From assembly GCF_963576675.1 (NCBI RefSeq), contig NC_088916.1, positions 13,740,501 through 13,804,500 of the forward strand: DNA of 64,000 nt, written 5' to 3'. Each line of letters begins with the position of its first letter. The first letter of the stretch is position 1. A program made the translations under genes and the position numbers. The notes under the pieces were generated by a model. It was not told where the DNA came from. It saw only the letters and a program-made list of their open reading frames with translations, and made no database searches. The DNA is from Euphorbia lathyris (lineage: Eukaryota > Streptophyta > Magnoliopsida > Malpighiales > Euphorbiaceae). Below, in pieces: positions 21,160 through 33,258 of the stretch.

Positions 21160-21708
21160 ACTCCTAATACATCACCAGTTATCTAAACTTGTCCAAAACA
21201 GTAGATTGACTCTATGGATTTTACAAATATCTCACCAGTTTTTTCAACTTGCTTATTTCGTATCATTAGCTTCTTAAACTTGTCCATAAAAATATATTAA
21301 CTCCCTGAATTTTATAAATGTCTCATCAACTCCCTAAACTTGTTCATTCTGTAACAACTAAATGTAAAAAATTATTAAATCTAAATTTTAAGAATACGTC
21401 TTCATCTATTTGAGAGGTAATTTTTTCGGTTCTCCTATCTCTCAACCTATTATAAGAGCTAGTGTTACAAGTTTGGAGAGTTGGTGAAACACTTGCAAAG
21501 TTGATGGAGCTAATCTATTTTTATGGACAAGTGTAGGGAGCTGACGATATAAAGTTTGGAGAGCTGGTGAGACATTTGCAAAGTTAAGTGAGTCAATCTA
21601 CTATTTTAGACAAGTTCGGAAAGCTGGTGAGACATTTGCAAAGTTAAGTGAGTCAATCTACTATTTTGGACAAGTTCGGGAAGCTGGTGATGTATTAGGC
21701 TTTTAATA
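21160..21708. mobile_element. Mutator-like TIR element
   Basis: Arms begin CCTAATACATCACCAG and end in its complement. Inside the arms, 'aaacttgtcca' and 'ctcaccagtt' recur as a short repeat, with a 60-bp direct duplication on the right (near 21560-21680). Flanks TTTTAACAA (21151-21159) and TTTTAATAA (21701-21709) match at 8 of 9 positions. No coding capacity. Confidence 0.65.
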
Positions 21709-21709
21709 A

Positions 21710-22751
21710 ATTATTACTTTTGTTTTTTATTTAGTTATTTAAATTATTTTTATTAACTTTTTTTTTGTCAAATAGTTGTTAGTCGTTAACTGATTACATT
21801 AGTTATTAGGTGATTGTGCAAAATTATTTAGTAAAACTTAACTGATTTTTAATAGTTGTTTATGTAAAATGACAAATAATGGTATGTTAAAGTCTTTATT
21901 TAGGATTAAAGGTAGTAATTTGTGATAAAAATGTCCTTCAAAAGAGATTGGACAATAAGCTCATTAAGAAGATTCTTAAACTAGTTTTTTCAAAATTATA
22001 TTTTTTTTTTACTAAATAAACTCTTTTAAATCTTTCTTCATCAAACATCATTATTAGAGGTTTGATTAGTCAAAACCTCTAAAATGGTTCAAATCTCCAA
22101 TTTTATCCCATTTTTTTTGGCCAAACAGGACCATTAATTTACATTTTATAATTTTTTTATTGATTAATTTAAAAACTCTGTATTAGACATTTTATATATT
22201 AACAGTAACAATTAATCATAATTTTATTAATAATTAATCAGTTAATAACAAACAACAATCAAACAACTAATTACAACAGTAAAACCAAAATGACCATCAC
22301 TATTAAACGATTGTACAAGCTATAAAACCCGAAAAAACTAGGTTTTTATAATTAATACTAAAAATAGAATGACTTAATTAAATAAAACAATGTCCAATTG
22401 AAATTAAATGCTTGAAATTGAAACTAAAATCAAAAGCTTACAAACATATATAAGAATTGAAATGAAGATTGTAAATTAAGAAATTCTTGAAAGAAACTAA
22501 TAATACTCTAGAACTATAATTGAAACAAATTTGCATAAACATTATCTTGAGTCTTGTGTTTTTTAGTTGGTTTAGTTAGATTTTGTTGTAGACTTTTCTC
22601 TGTAAAGCACTTACGTTTTATATATTGTTAATTTTATCGTGCAAAAACGTCTTCCTCTCGGCTATTCTTCAACTCCTTAAGAAATCTCCATGATTGAAAA
22701 ACTGCTCTTATCTTCCTCTGTGTACTTTTACACGTCTGCCAACTGATTGAT
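21710..22751. other. AT-rich intergenic sequence
   Basis: No gene, RNA gene or well-formed element is recognised. There is a short inverted word 'agaggttttg...caaaacctct' near 22053-22082. Confidence 0.5.
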
Positions 22752-23526
22752 GTTACCTAACATATTGTTTAGTCATTCTATTTTTAATAATACATTATAA
22801 GGTGCTTAAGTTTTATTATATTCAACCATTTAGTCTTTCAATCAATTTAAATGACTAATTTCTCTTTACTTGTTAAAAGTCAATTCTATTTTTTTATACC
22901 TAAACTTTAGCATGTTTACACTTTAATTACTTTACACTTAAATACTATTATTTAAATATTAAGAATACATTTTTTATTTTTATTTTTTTCAAAAAGAAAA
23001 AATTATACTCGGCATATCTCTCTTCTATCTAATCTTAATAAAAAAAATATAATTTAAATATTTTAGTTACAAAAATAAAAATATTAAAATACTAGTATTA
23101 TTTTAAAAATATTGTTCTCCGTATGACTTTGTATCTAAATTTTAATTTTACACTTAACAATGGTATTATTTTAAATATAAAAAATATAATTTTATTATCT
23201 TTAAATATTTTTATTTTAATATTTATTGAAAAAAATTATTTTTATATACTAAGAAGAGAAAGAGATATTGGGAATATATTTTAAAAATGAAAAATATATA
23301 ATTATATTTTTAATATTTAAAATAATAAATTCTAAGTGAAAAAATAAATTTCAAATATCAAAATGTAAATGCTAAAGTTTAAATATAAAAACTGTAATTT
23401 TCCCTATTAAGGGGGAAAATCAGTAATTTAAATAGATAGTTAGACTAAATTGTTAACTAGAACAAAATTTAAAGATCTTATAATGTATTATTGGAAATAC
23501 AATAACTAAATAACGTATTAGGTAAC
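22752..23526. mobile_element. Old TIR element, no clear target duplication
   Basis: The left arm 'gttacctaacat...aataatacattataag' pairs with the complement of the right end ('cttataatgtatta...ggtaac') over roughly 200 bp with many mismatches. The centre is A/T-only-like sequence. A target duplication was not found. Confidence 0.55.
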
Positions 23527-23828
23527 AATATAGGAACTAATAAATTATTTATCATATATATATAAATTTTATTTTCTTTTTCTGTTCTTTTCTAATTAGA
23601 AGCTAAATATATACAAAAAGATAATATGGATTTTGGATATATTTTATTCCGTTTAACAATAATTTTTCTTATTATGTGCAAGTTTTAATGAGTAATTTAT
23701 TTATGTGAGTAATTTACGAATAGAACCCGCCATATTTAGCCAAGTTGGTGACATTCACTAGAAGCTTTAATGTTGATTGAGAAGAATACTATTTCGTCTA
23801 GAATTATTTGGTATAAAGAAAAAAATAA

Positions 23829-24408
23829 GGGTTCGGGTGTAAAAATACCCCTAATATTTTGTATCAGGAGCAATTTTACCCCTAACGTCTAAAATGGTAT
23901 AATTTTACCCCTAACGTTTGTAACCAAGAGCAATTTTACCCCTAACGTTGATAAATTGGGTCAATTTGATAAATAATTCATCAAACTGTCTTCTCAACCA
24001 TGAATCTTGGCATCTACACTTCACACACGTGTCATTTTTATCAGTAACAAATCACAAACATATGTTGGGATGTGAAAAAAAATAAAAAAATATACTGTCT
24101 TTTGTACGATTAGACAAAAAAATTCAAAAAATTCACCGAATTTATAAATATTAATCTCCAATTCTATAATTAAATTACAAAAAACATGAAATCTTTTTTT
24201 TAGAATGAATTGATATGCAATTGGTGCAAAATAAAGAACAAAAATATATGTGTTTTATAATAATGTCTGAAATTAACCTAAATTATTAACGTTAGGGGTA
24301 AAATTGCTCTTGGTTACAAACGTTAGGGGTAAAATTGCACCATTTTAGACGTTAAGGGTAAAATTGCTCCTGATCCAAAATGTTAGGGGTATTTTTGCAC
24401 CTTAATCC
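23829..24408. mobile_element. MULE-like element, 'ttttacccctaacg' family
   Basis: 580 bp with arms of about 130 bp built of repeated 'caattttacccctaacg' words. It is flanked by an exact 9-bp duplication AAAAAATAA (23820-23828, 24409-24417). The interior has no gene. Relatives lie in both long introns of the RPT2-like gene. Confidence 0.9.
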
Positions 24409-24417
24409 AAAAAATAA

Positions 24418-24716
24418 TAATTATTATGTTTTTATTGATAAGAACTAAGGACCGGAATCATAATAAAAAAAATTCAATCAATTTTCACGAAGTGAAAAAT
24501 AATTTGAAAAAATTCTATTGGAGCATACACTCGACCGGTAAAAAAAAATATCGCTTCATGAAGGAATTATTATTGTTAAGAAATAAAATGCACACAGAGA
24601 TAGAGAATGCTCTTCCCCCATTCCATGAGGACCCGATCACTGACCGACCTTATTAGGATCTCCAAAATTAATAATAATAATAATAATATATATTCTTTTT
24701 AATTTTTTAAAATTAA
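24418..24716. other. Duplicated segment, copy B, left piece
   Basis: From about 24560 this resembles the window start around the 31-774 MULE (empty-site equivalent 'ataaaatgcacacagag'), then 'gaatgctcttcccc' and 'tattctttttaattttt'. No gene is seen. Confidence 0.5.
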
Positions 24717-24725
24717 TTAATATAA

Positions 24726-25735
24726 GGGAAAATTACAAAACTATGTCAAATGGAAAGCCCATTTACATATTTAACCCATTTACTCAATCTATTACATATC
24801 TAGACTGTTTTGTGTGACTTTCCCATGATACCCCCATTATTTACGCGCGGCTGTCTTCTTCCCGTCTGACTTCGCAGAGGTTCGCATATGCGAACCCTCC
24901 GAAGCTAAATATGCGAAGCCTGCGAACCCTCCGAAGCTAATGTTTGGTTTAGTTGATGATTTTAGTTAGCATATGCGAAGCCTGCGAAGCTAATGTTTGG
25001 TTTAGTTGATGATTTTACTTAGCATATGCGAAACCTGCGAAGCGAATGTTTAGTTGATGATTTTAGTTAGCATATGCGAAGTCTGTATATGTTTTTAACA
25101 AAATTCGTTAAGTGGTATATAACAAAAAATGGCAAACAACAACGGATTCTAACATTATTTAACAAAAAAAATCAGAATATAAATGAATACACCAACAATA
25201 ATTCAGTGAGATTTATAGAATTGGGCATTTTCTCTGCGTTTCTCAATCTTCCCCCTCACGAAACGAGGTTGCCGTTCGCTCTAAAATCGCCCTCTTTCTT
25301 CTCTTTTCTCTGTTGTTCGCCTTCTTCCTCGTTTTTTCTCTCACTGTTCACCTTCTTTTACCGTCTGTTCGCATTCTTCCTCTTTGTTGCTCTCACTGTT
25401 CACCTTCTTCTACCGTTCTTCACCTTTTCTCACTGTCATTCGCCCTAAAATCGCCCTCTCGTTTTTCCTCTACCGTCGTTCGCTTCCCTTTTCTCTCACC
25501 GGAGTAGGAGTTGCTGGAGAACGCCGTCAAACAAAACAGATTTTGCAGGTCAGATCCCTGTGGAAGGAGGAGTAGCCATTTTGGGTGAAGAGGAAACCTA
25601 AGGAAGAGGAAGATGAAAGAATGAGGGTATTATGAGAAAGTGACACAAAAGAGTCTAGATATTATGTAATAGATTCAGTAAATGGATTAAATATGTAAAT
25701 GAGCTTCCCATTTGACATAGTTTTGTAATTTTCCC
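24726..25735. mobile_element. MULE-like element with subterminal repeats, ~1.0 kb
   Basis: Arms of about 110 bp start GGGAAAATTACAAAACTATG. The exact 9-bp duplication is TTAATATAA (24717-24725, 25736-25744). Near the left end a ~55-bp unit with 'gcatatgcgaagcctgcgaa' is repeated several times (24880-25085). The right interior (25220-25600) is pyrimidine-rich with short tandem repeats and resembles a plant gene leader ending 'ttttgcag'. The same family as 34016-35575. Confidence 0.9.
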
Positions 25736-25744
25736 TTAATATAA

Positions 25745-26427
25745 TAATAACACTAATTAAAACATCTGTACATATTATTTTTATTTATTAAAATGTTGAA
25801 TCATTATAGTTTCTCTATTAATTTGATATTTTATTTTATATAATTTGATATGTTAATTAATATTTAAAATAAAAAATGATAAAATCTCCACAGGGAATCC
25901 GATCCCACTGGAACTCCGACGGGTGAAAATAAAAAGAAATTTTTCTCCAATTCATATATACAGACGGAGATGTGAATTCCCCATACAGATTCCGTGAAAA
26001 TCAGATGTTACAATATCTGAAAATTATAAATACAAAGATAACTAAAATCAAAATAAAGTATACAGATTGTATGAAATAAATTTAAGCAAGTACAAGAAAT
26101 AAACTATGAAATTTCTTCCTTTTCTAACAATATATCTACAAAGAAGAGTTTAGCTCTCGTCATAAGTTAGGTAAGGATTCTTCACTACTAGAATCGAGAT
26201 CCAACCAACGTTGAAAACCTCCAAAATAAATATTAAATGATACTATAAGGAATATTCTATGAAAGCATCCCTGCGAAAAGAACCCCGCCTAATCAATATT
26301 TAAAAAAAAAAAAAATCTATGTAATCTCTAATGGCAACATTTGAGAAATCTATACCTCAATGTTGCAAAAAAATGAAAAATTTCACTTTCGAGAAATCAT
26401 GGAGTCTGCACATTTGAGTCCTTTGAA
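25745..26427. other. 3' flank of receptor kinase B, duplicated segment
   Basis: Homologous in patches to 910-966 and 16285-17088. It represents the gypsy empty site ('gttaattaatatttaaaataaaa'). No gene is seen. Confidence 0.6.
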
Positions 26428-28402
26428 TTATTCTGAAGACGGCCGGATCTCCGAGTCAGACTGACGTATTTCTTCAATCATCCGAACTACTTCATCCATG
26501 TTCGGTCGCATGTCCGGTACCTTTGCTACACAAGCCATCCCTATTTGCAACATTTGGACCATTTCTTCTTCAATGTTTTGGTATCTCATCAGCTCCACAT
26601 CAAATACCTCAGCTGTCCATTCTTCCCTTACAACAGACTGTACCCACCTAGGCAGATCAACCATCTCATCTCGCCCCGGTGATTGAACCGGAGCCTTTCC
26701 AGTCAGCAGCTCAAGAAGCAGCACCCCGAAACTGTAGACATCTGATTTATGTGTAGGCTCCCGAATTTGAATCGATTCTGGTGCCCGATAGCCTAAGCTC
26801 CGAGTTGGAGTTGCAGGAATGTTCATAAGAGGAGCCAGGCCAAAATCTGATATGCACCCATCGTTATCTTGGGTTAGGAGGACATTTGAGGCCTTGATGT
26901 TTCCATGAGTGAATTGCGGACCCCCTGAAGAATGCAGGTGCGCAATGCCCCGAGCCGCTCCAAGAGCAATCTTTATTCTGTTATCCCAATCTAGTGGAGC
27001 TCTTCCCCCTTGCCTATTTCCTGTAATCAATATAAAGATCAAGCTCAAGAACTAGCATGTTTCAAGTTTACAAGACAATTTTCAGAATAATATCACCCGG
27101 GTTTGAAATTATACCATGCAGAAGTGTTGACAAGCTGCCATTTTGGATATAGTCATAGACTAGAAGCTTCTCATCCTCGGAGTAATAATAAGCACGGAGT
27201 ACGACTACATTCGGGTGCTGACTGACCCGTCCTACTATCTCCATTTGCTGCTCGAAATCCCTCCTCCCCGACACCAATTCCTTCAACCTTTTCACTACTA
27301 CAGTTGTTGATTCCTCCAAGACAGCCTTATATGCTGTGCCATAGCTACCCTTTCCGAGCACTTCAGCCGAAGCCCTTAATAAATCCTCAAGATCAAAATT
27401 ATAAGAGCACCCTTCAAAGAAAACTAGCTTGTTTTCCTCAGGTTCTTGAACACCGCTCCCAAATTCCTCTTCTGGCGTCTCACCTCTCCCTGTACTGTCG
27501 GCCTCACCTTTCCGCACTCCACTGCCTCTATCATGCTTTTTCTTCAAACAGCAACACAAGATAATTATAACAAGTAGAAACAGCACAGCGAACCCTCCTA
27601 CAGCAATAGCAATAATAGCTCCCAATGCTAGTTTCGTTTTTGAACCTTTTTTGTGAGGCGATGCTGCTGGGGATGAGGATGCAGGAGAGGGAGAAGGAGA
27701 AGGCGGAGAAGGAATTGGGGAGCAAGGATTAAGAGGCAATCCACATAAAAGAGAGTTTCCGGTGAAGGATGAATTGGGGAACTTTTGAAGTGATGATGGA
27801 ATGGAGCCATTAAGATGGTTATAGCTCAAATTCAAATGCTTGAGCCCAGTGTGATTGAGATCAGGTATGGATCCAGAAAGTGTGTTATTCTGGAGGCTCA
27901 GACCAATGAGTTTTGTCAAATTCTGTATTGTTTCAGGAATGTTACCTGAGAAAGAATTATATGAGAGATCAAGCACTTTATGTTCTGCAGAAAAAGCGGT
28001 TGGAATTGTGCCAGACAAGTTATTATGTTGGAGGTAGAGGTATTGGAGAGATGGGAGGGAAGTAATGTCAGAAGGAAGATCGCCATTAAGCAAATTGGAT
28101 CGGAGACTGACAACCTGAAGACCATCAAGTTTACCTAGTGTATTGGCTGGGATTTGACCAACAAACCCAACCCCAGGGAGTCGGAGTTGAACCACACGAG
28201 TTTTAATTGAATTGCATGTAACACCGACCCAAGAGCTGCATATAGACGAAGAAAGGTTCCAATTCAGGTACCTTTTGTGAGGGACAGTAGCAGAAAAGTT
28301 GAGAAGGGCCTGCTTATCTGATTCCAAATTAGCATTAGCCAAAGGAAGAAGAATTGCTAACCCAAAGAAGAATTGTAAAGAAGTAGCCAGGGAGAACTTC
28401 GT
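26428..28402 (-). pseudogene. LRR receptor-like (pseudo)kinase, copy B, start codon lost
   Basis: Exons 28402-27115 and 27020-26428 join in frame across a 94-bp intron (CTGCATG|GTATAA ... TTACAG|GAAATAGG) and are open for 626 codons. They are about 90% identical by eye to copy A over signal peptide, LRRs, transmembrane helix and kinase. The ATG used by copy A is ACG here (plus strand 28400-28402 reads CGT against CAT in copy A). No in-frame ATG lies between the upstream stop and the kinase domain. The last exon has lost five bases after CCGTCTTCAGAA, giving an early TAA and a tail shorter by about 13 residues. Kinase motifs match copy A ([27 protein letters not shown]), but [10 protein letters not shown] and [10 protein letters not shown] depart from copy A. 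It could be a recent pseudogene, or be translated from the near-cognate ACG or another spliced start. Confidence 0.75.
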
Positions 28403-29894
28403 TAGGAGTTCAATTGCGCTGGGTGTATGAAAATGTAATGCCTGCCACCCGAATTCGCGCCCTGATTCAACACACAAAAGGAAATAGCATTAGGCAGTCA
28501 GTCACCGATGCAATTAATGTTATACTTTCAAGAAGAAAACTAACAGATACACTCTTGAAAGCTAAATTGGAACAAAAACTACCACCAAAGACATAGTTCA
28601 AAGGGAAAAAGAATAACACCACATGTGTGATAGTGATTGTACCGAACTTAATGGAATAAGTAATCTCAAAGGTTTTTCTAGTTTGACTTAATTGTCTAAA
28701 CCAAAAACTCAACATTCTCCTACAGTAGCTGCTAATACAATCTAGAGAACTCAACATCTTCCAAAAATACATTTCCAGCTTTTTCTTTGTCAAAATGCAG
28801 GGATTTAACCAAAATTACCACAAGCGAGTAAGAGCAGGAGAGCCACGAACACTTGAAATATGCACACATAAAAACAATTTCAAATTGCTCTAAGCACTTG
28901 CTGAAACTTGAAGTAAAGGCAATGGTGAAACACTCATGTTTGCCAATTTTGAGATAGTAATAATGTTGGAAACAAAGCTGCATGTGAAGCATCCAAAACA
29001 GGGGGAAATGCTAATGGATGCAGTATTATAACCATTAAATATGATCTAAACACTTTTCCATGGACTATTCTCTAATATTTCTTATCAGAAAAGCTACACC
29101 AATTTCCTTTTCTTTCCCAATTCTAGATATATACATCTATCTTCTTAAATATGATTAGAAAAAGTAATCCATACATCAAAAGCAAGATAAAAAGGCATCA
29201 TTGGAGGAATAAGGAAACAAAAACACAATTTATCTCTTCATTAGATGAAATTTTCATTCGTTTTAGCTAATTAAAAGAAGTTCAATAAAAAAAGGGAATG
29301 GTGACAAGGAACCCAGTTTATAACCTGATCATCAGATAACACTGATAAAGCATATCACACTAACTACTTATATTATATCAATTAAAAACAGTAATTAAAC
29401 CAAGAAAATTATTAACACAAAACCATAGGATGCTACATTGACTGTAATTAGAAGGAGAAGCGAGCTTTTCTGGTTAATCCCATAAAAAGGAGTTAAAGCA
29501 CAGGCAAAAGAAGATCAATCAATGCCTGAAATTCAAATTCGTTAACCAAATTGGAACGAGGAAGAAATTCATCAAATCAGTATCCAAAACGAGACAGATC
29601 TAGAATGCAGGTTAAAAAGAGTAAAGTGAAGTAGAAGTAGAAAACCTGGAAGCATAGTGGAATCTGCCATACCCAGGTATGGCTTTCTGGTTTGCTAATT
29701 AAGCCAAGAAGTAGAATGAGGATGAATCCGAAGGGGAAAGTGAAGAAGAAATTCCATTCCAGATCCAGCATTAAAGCTTCAAATTAGGTGAAATAGGTAC
29801 TCAATGGAAGAACGGCTCAGAACATGAAAAAATCCGCGAATTCTGAGGATGATACTCGAAGTACGGCGCCATTTTAAGTAGCCGCATTTTAGTA
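28403..29894 (-). promoter_or_regulatory. 5' leader with likely UTR intron, receptor kinase B
   Basis: Homologous to 19074-20752. Donor-like CTTCCAG|GTTTTC has its last exon base at 29646, and an AATCAG acceptor lies near 28460. An ATG at 29771 is open to that donor (MLDLEWNFFFTFPFGF...), whereas the matching reading in copy A meets TGA. Confidence 0.45.
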
Positions 29895-30729
29895 AAATGT
29901 GAACTAAAATCAGTGACATTTGTCATATTTCTATACACACTAAATATGATCAACTAAGATAGTTTGTCCAAAGTCCAAATTTATAGATTAATTTAGGTGT
30001 AACACTCATTTGATCTTTAAATTAAATTTTTAATTTATCTTAAACTATTAATATTGGTATTTGAATTAAATAAAAATTATCAATTATCATTTTGCGTGAA
30101 TAGAGAAATCATTACGTTTCTGATTTTAGGATATGATGATACTTTTAGGATGGGAATTTAACTAATAATCTTGTACTTAATTCAGGATTAAATTGATGAT
30201 TTTGATAGTTTAAAGTCTTAATTGATTTTGAAGCTTTAGTTCGGAAATCAAATGGATAGGATGCTATTAATTTAACTAAATTGAAGTGATTTTTATAGTA
30301 AATGAAAATCAATTTTTTCCAATGACAGCGTTAACAATGCTTAATATACTCGAATCGGATTAGTCAGTTCGACCTGTCAGAGTGGGAACCAATTAGGTTT
30401 CCAGTCTGAGTCCGATTGGATTTGTTGATTTTCAATAATACAATCGGGTTGACTACAATCCTTATTTTAAATAATTATATAAAAAAAAAAGAACTTTATT
30501 TTTGTTGCTGATTTGGACATTTACGAGCGTAGTGCTTTTTTTACCACAAATATGACACTGGTAAGTTCCTCTATTCATGTTGGTCTTTTTTTTTTTTTAA
30601 GAACTTCAATCATTTTTGTCATTTGGACCTCAATATACATGCATATAATACACTTAATAATATTAACCATGGATATACTAAATTATCATTTAGCCTTGTA
30701 GGGTTTGGTTTAATATTATAAAGTGTATC
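29895..30729. other. Intergenic, no gene seen
   Basis: AT-rich sequence without homology to the duplicated segment. A stretch near 30350-30450 ('ctcgaatcggattagtcagttcgacc') may be transposon debris. Confidence 0.45.
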
Positions 30730-30739
30730 TTATAATAAA

Positions 30740-32002
30740 GGCTTAATGCTCCCCCAGCCCCTTTCACTTGTCCAAATTGGTCATTTTACCCTCCTAACTC
30801 ATCGAATGTCCTATTTATCCCCATTAACTCCATAAAAGTAGTATTTCTCACCCCTCCTCAACTTGTCCATTTACCCCCTCCCCCAAACTCATAGAATATC
30901 CTATTTACCCTCTTAACTCCACAAAAGTGGTACTTCTCACCCTTTACAATCCGTTATCGATGCCTAAATTGATATCATTTTTTAAACAGTAAACCTAGAT
31001 TTGTGTTATTTTGTACGTGGAACCTAAATTGATATTTCTCCAAAAACCATAAGTATATTTTGGTATTTTATCTCTACATATAATGTTTTTAACTTGTTTA
31101 TATTAATGTTCTAGTTATTTGTATCTTTTATTCATTCATCCTCTTTTCAACTTTTTTGGCTAGTTAAATTTTGATTATCTAATTATTGTAATAAACACAT
31201 GAATGATCAATATAATCATCAAATTAAAACAAAGGCAAAAAGCATATTTAAGCCCCTGAACTTTATCTGTTTTAAGGATCAAGCCCCTGATCAATTATTT
31301 TTCCACATTGAGCCCCTGAACATTGATTTTGTTATGGTTTAGGCCCTTATTTAACTTTTTTTGTCGAGTTTAGGAGATGAGAAGATCGATTTGGCAATTC
31401 TAATATTGAAAATCACAAAATGGGAGAGAAGAAAATCGAGTTTGGAAGAATATACTGAAAATTAATTTTTATAATTTCATTTTAATTTTTAATTTTTTTA
31501 TCTCTCATAGTCAAAGAAATCTTTTTTTTATTTTTCCATGTCAACAAGCCGAATCGCTCTAACGGTGTATGCAGTCCAAACTCGACAGAAAAGTTAAATA
31601 AGGGCCAAATCCATAACAAACTCAATGATCAGGGGTTCAATGTGGAAAAATAATTGATCAGGGGCTCAATCCTTAAAACAGGTAAAGTTCAGGGGCTTAA
31701 ATATGCTTTTTGCCTAAAACAAAATAAAATGTTGATATTAAAAAAATATATTTTCAAACTCATTTGAATAAGTCCTATTAATTTTGTACTATAAAGGAGT
31801 AAGAAATACCATTTTTATAGAGTTAAGTGGGTAAATTGAACATTTGATGAGTTGAGAATGGATAAAATGACCAATTTGGGCAAGTTAAAGGGGTGAGAAA
31901 TACCATTTTTATGGAGTTAATGAGGTAAAGAAGACATTCGATGAGTTTGAGGGGTAAAATGACCAATTTGGATAAATTAAGGGGGCTGAAAGAGCATTGG
32001 GC
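30740..32002. mobile_element. Outer MULE-like element (host of a nested MULE)
   Basis: Arms begin GGCTTAATGCTCCCCC and end AGAGCATTGGGC. Within the arms 'aaatgaccaatttgg' and 'gagttaa..gggtaaa' words repeat. The flank TTATAATAAA occurs exactly on both sides (30730-30739, 32003-32012). The interior is split by the element at 31234-31714. Confidence 0.88.
31234..31714. mobile_element. Nested MULE-like element, GGCAAAAAGC ends
   Basis: 481 bp. Arms of ~150 bp ('ggcaaaaagcatatttaagc'...) contain repeated 'agcccctgaac' words. The exact 9-bp duplication is TAAAACAAA (31225-31233, 31715-31723). It is a close relative of 44571-45049. Confidence 0.93.
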
Positions 32003-32012
32003 TTATAATAAA

Positions 32013-33026
32013 ATAAAGCATGACATATATATGTATGTATGTATGTATATGAAAGATAAATATGATAATACTTTTAATCATCACTTTCATACATATAATT
32101 ATTATTAAATGTGAGATTTAATCTGTATTTAAATACTCAGTAATAATTCGTTTGTACTAAGCCTTCTATTTAGATGTAATAGTGGAATATTATTATTTAA
32201 GGTTTAATTTAATTAATTAAACTATAATTACTTATCTGAAATTATAATCGTCTAATCATTAAAATCGGGTATTTAACATAAATAATGACGTGCGTCACTA
32301 TTAACCATTCCTTATATTAATTAAAAATAAATTTATATATATATATATATATAATATTAAAGAATATTTAAATAATATATAAATTTAAATTTAATATTGA
32401 ATTAATAATCTAATTAATATATTGTATAACAAAGTAGTAGAGAGAAATTTTGTAAGTCCTATACTAAATATTAATTATATAAATTAATATATATTATTTA
32501 TTACGTGTAAGTTTACAAACAATTTGAAATAATAACAATTTGAAATATATAAATTTTATTTAAACTTTTATATCATCTTATTTCTCACATTTCTCATATA
32601 GACTATTACTCCATCAGTTCGTCATTCTAGCAAATTAGTTTTTTTTACAAATATAAGTCATTTCTAGGATTTTAAGAATTTTAGTTTATTTTTTGGTCCA
32701 CACGTTAATTTTTTTTTTTTGTGCTTGGTCCATATGTTTTTTAATATTCCAAGGTTTATTTCTCAATCATAGTATGAGAGAGAATTGCTTTTTAGTTAAT
32801 CAATGTAAATTTATTAATTTGACTCTATATTAATTATATTTCTTAATTTGCATGAAATACACTAGAATGACTTATATAAGAAAATTGGGCGAATAAATTT
32901 TAAAGCGTTTTGATTGAATTGTTTATATGACTTTTCGTTATTATTTATTAACTGCTTAGTAATAAGTAGTAGAAATAATCAAATAACCTGATTTTTTGAA
33001 CTCATACTTTCTTAATTCTAATTAAT
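32013..33026. other. AT-rich intergenic with (AT)n run
   Basis: A (TA)n microsatellite lies at about 32334-32353, and ATGT repeats near 32029-32049. No gene is seen. Confidence 0.5.
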
Positions 33027-33189
33027 ACTTTTTTAGAGTTAATTCCTAAAGAAACTCATGTGGTCGTCGTATTTTTTTCTTTCAAAATGAGAAACGCGTT
33101 TGTTGACAATTACAAATTGATAACTTTTAGATTGATTACAAATTTGATCATTAACGACTTCAAAATAAAAAAATTCAAGAATTACAGTC

Positions 33190-33258
33190 TTTTTTTTTTT
33201 GCATAAAAAATTGGGACGCGATTAAGTGGCTAGACATCTCAACTAGGTTGGCACCCAT
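33190..33258 (-). mobile_element. Very short SINE-like insertion with 17-bp target duplication
   Basis: On the minus strand it reads GGTGCCAACCTAGTTGAGA..., a tRNA-like A-box start, then CGTCCCAATTTTT and an A run. ATTCAAGAATTACAGTC occurs exactly at 33173-33189 and 33259-33275. At 69 bp it is far shorter than usual SINEs, so it is probably internally deleted. It shares the 3' word 'aattgggacg' (plus strand) with 46287-46436. Confidence 0.7.

Noticed and set aside
25074..25575. Small overlapping ORFs rich in Phe, Ser and Leu
   Set aside because: They arise from a pyrimidine-rich repeat inside a MULE and have no protein-like features.
26428..28402. Copy B as a retrogene
   Set aside because: It keeps the same intron as copy A, and the non-coding flanks are also duplicated.
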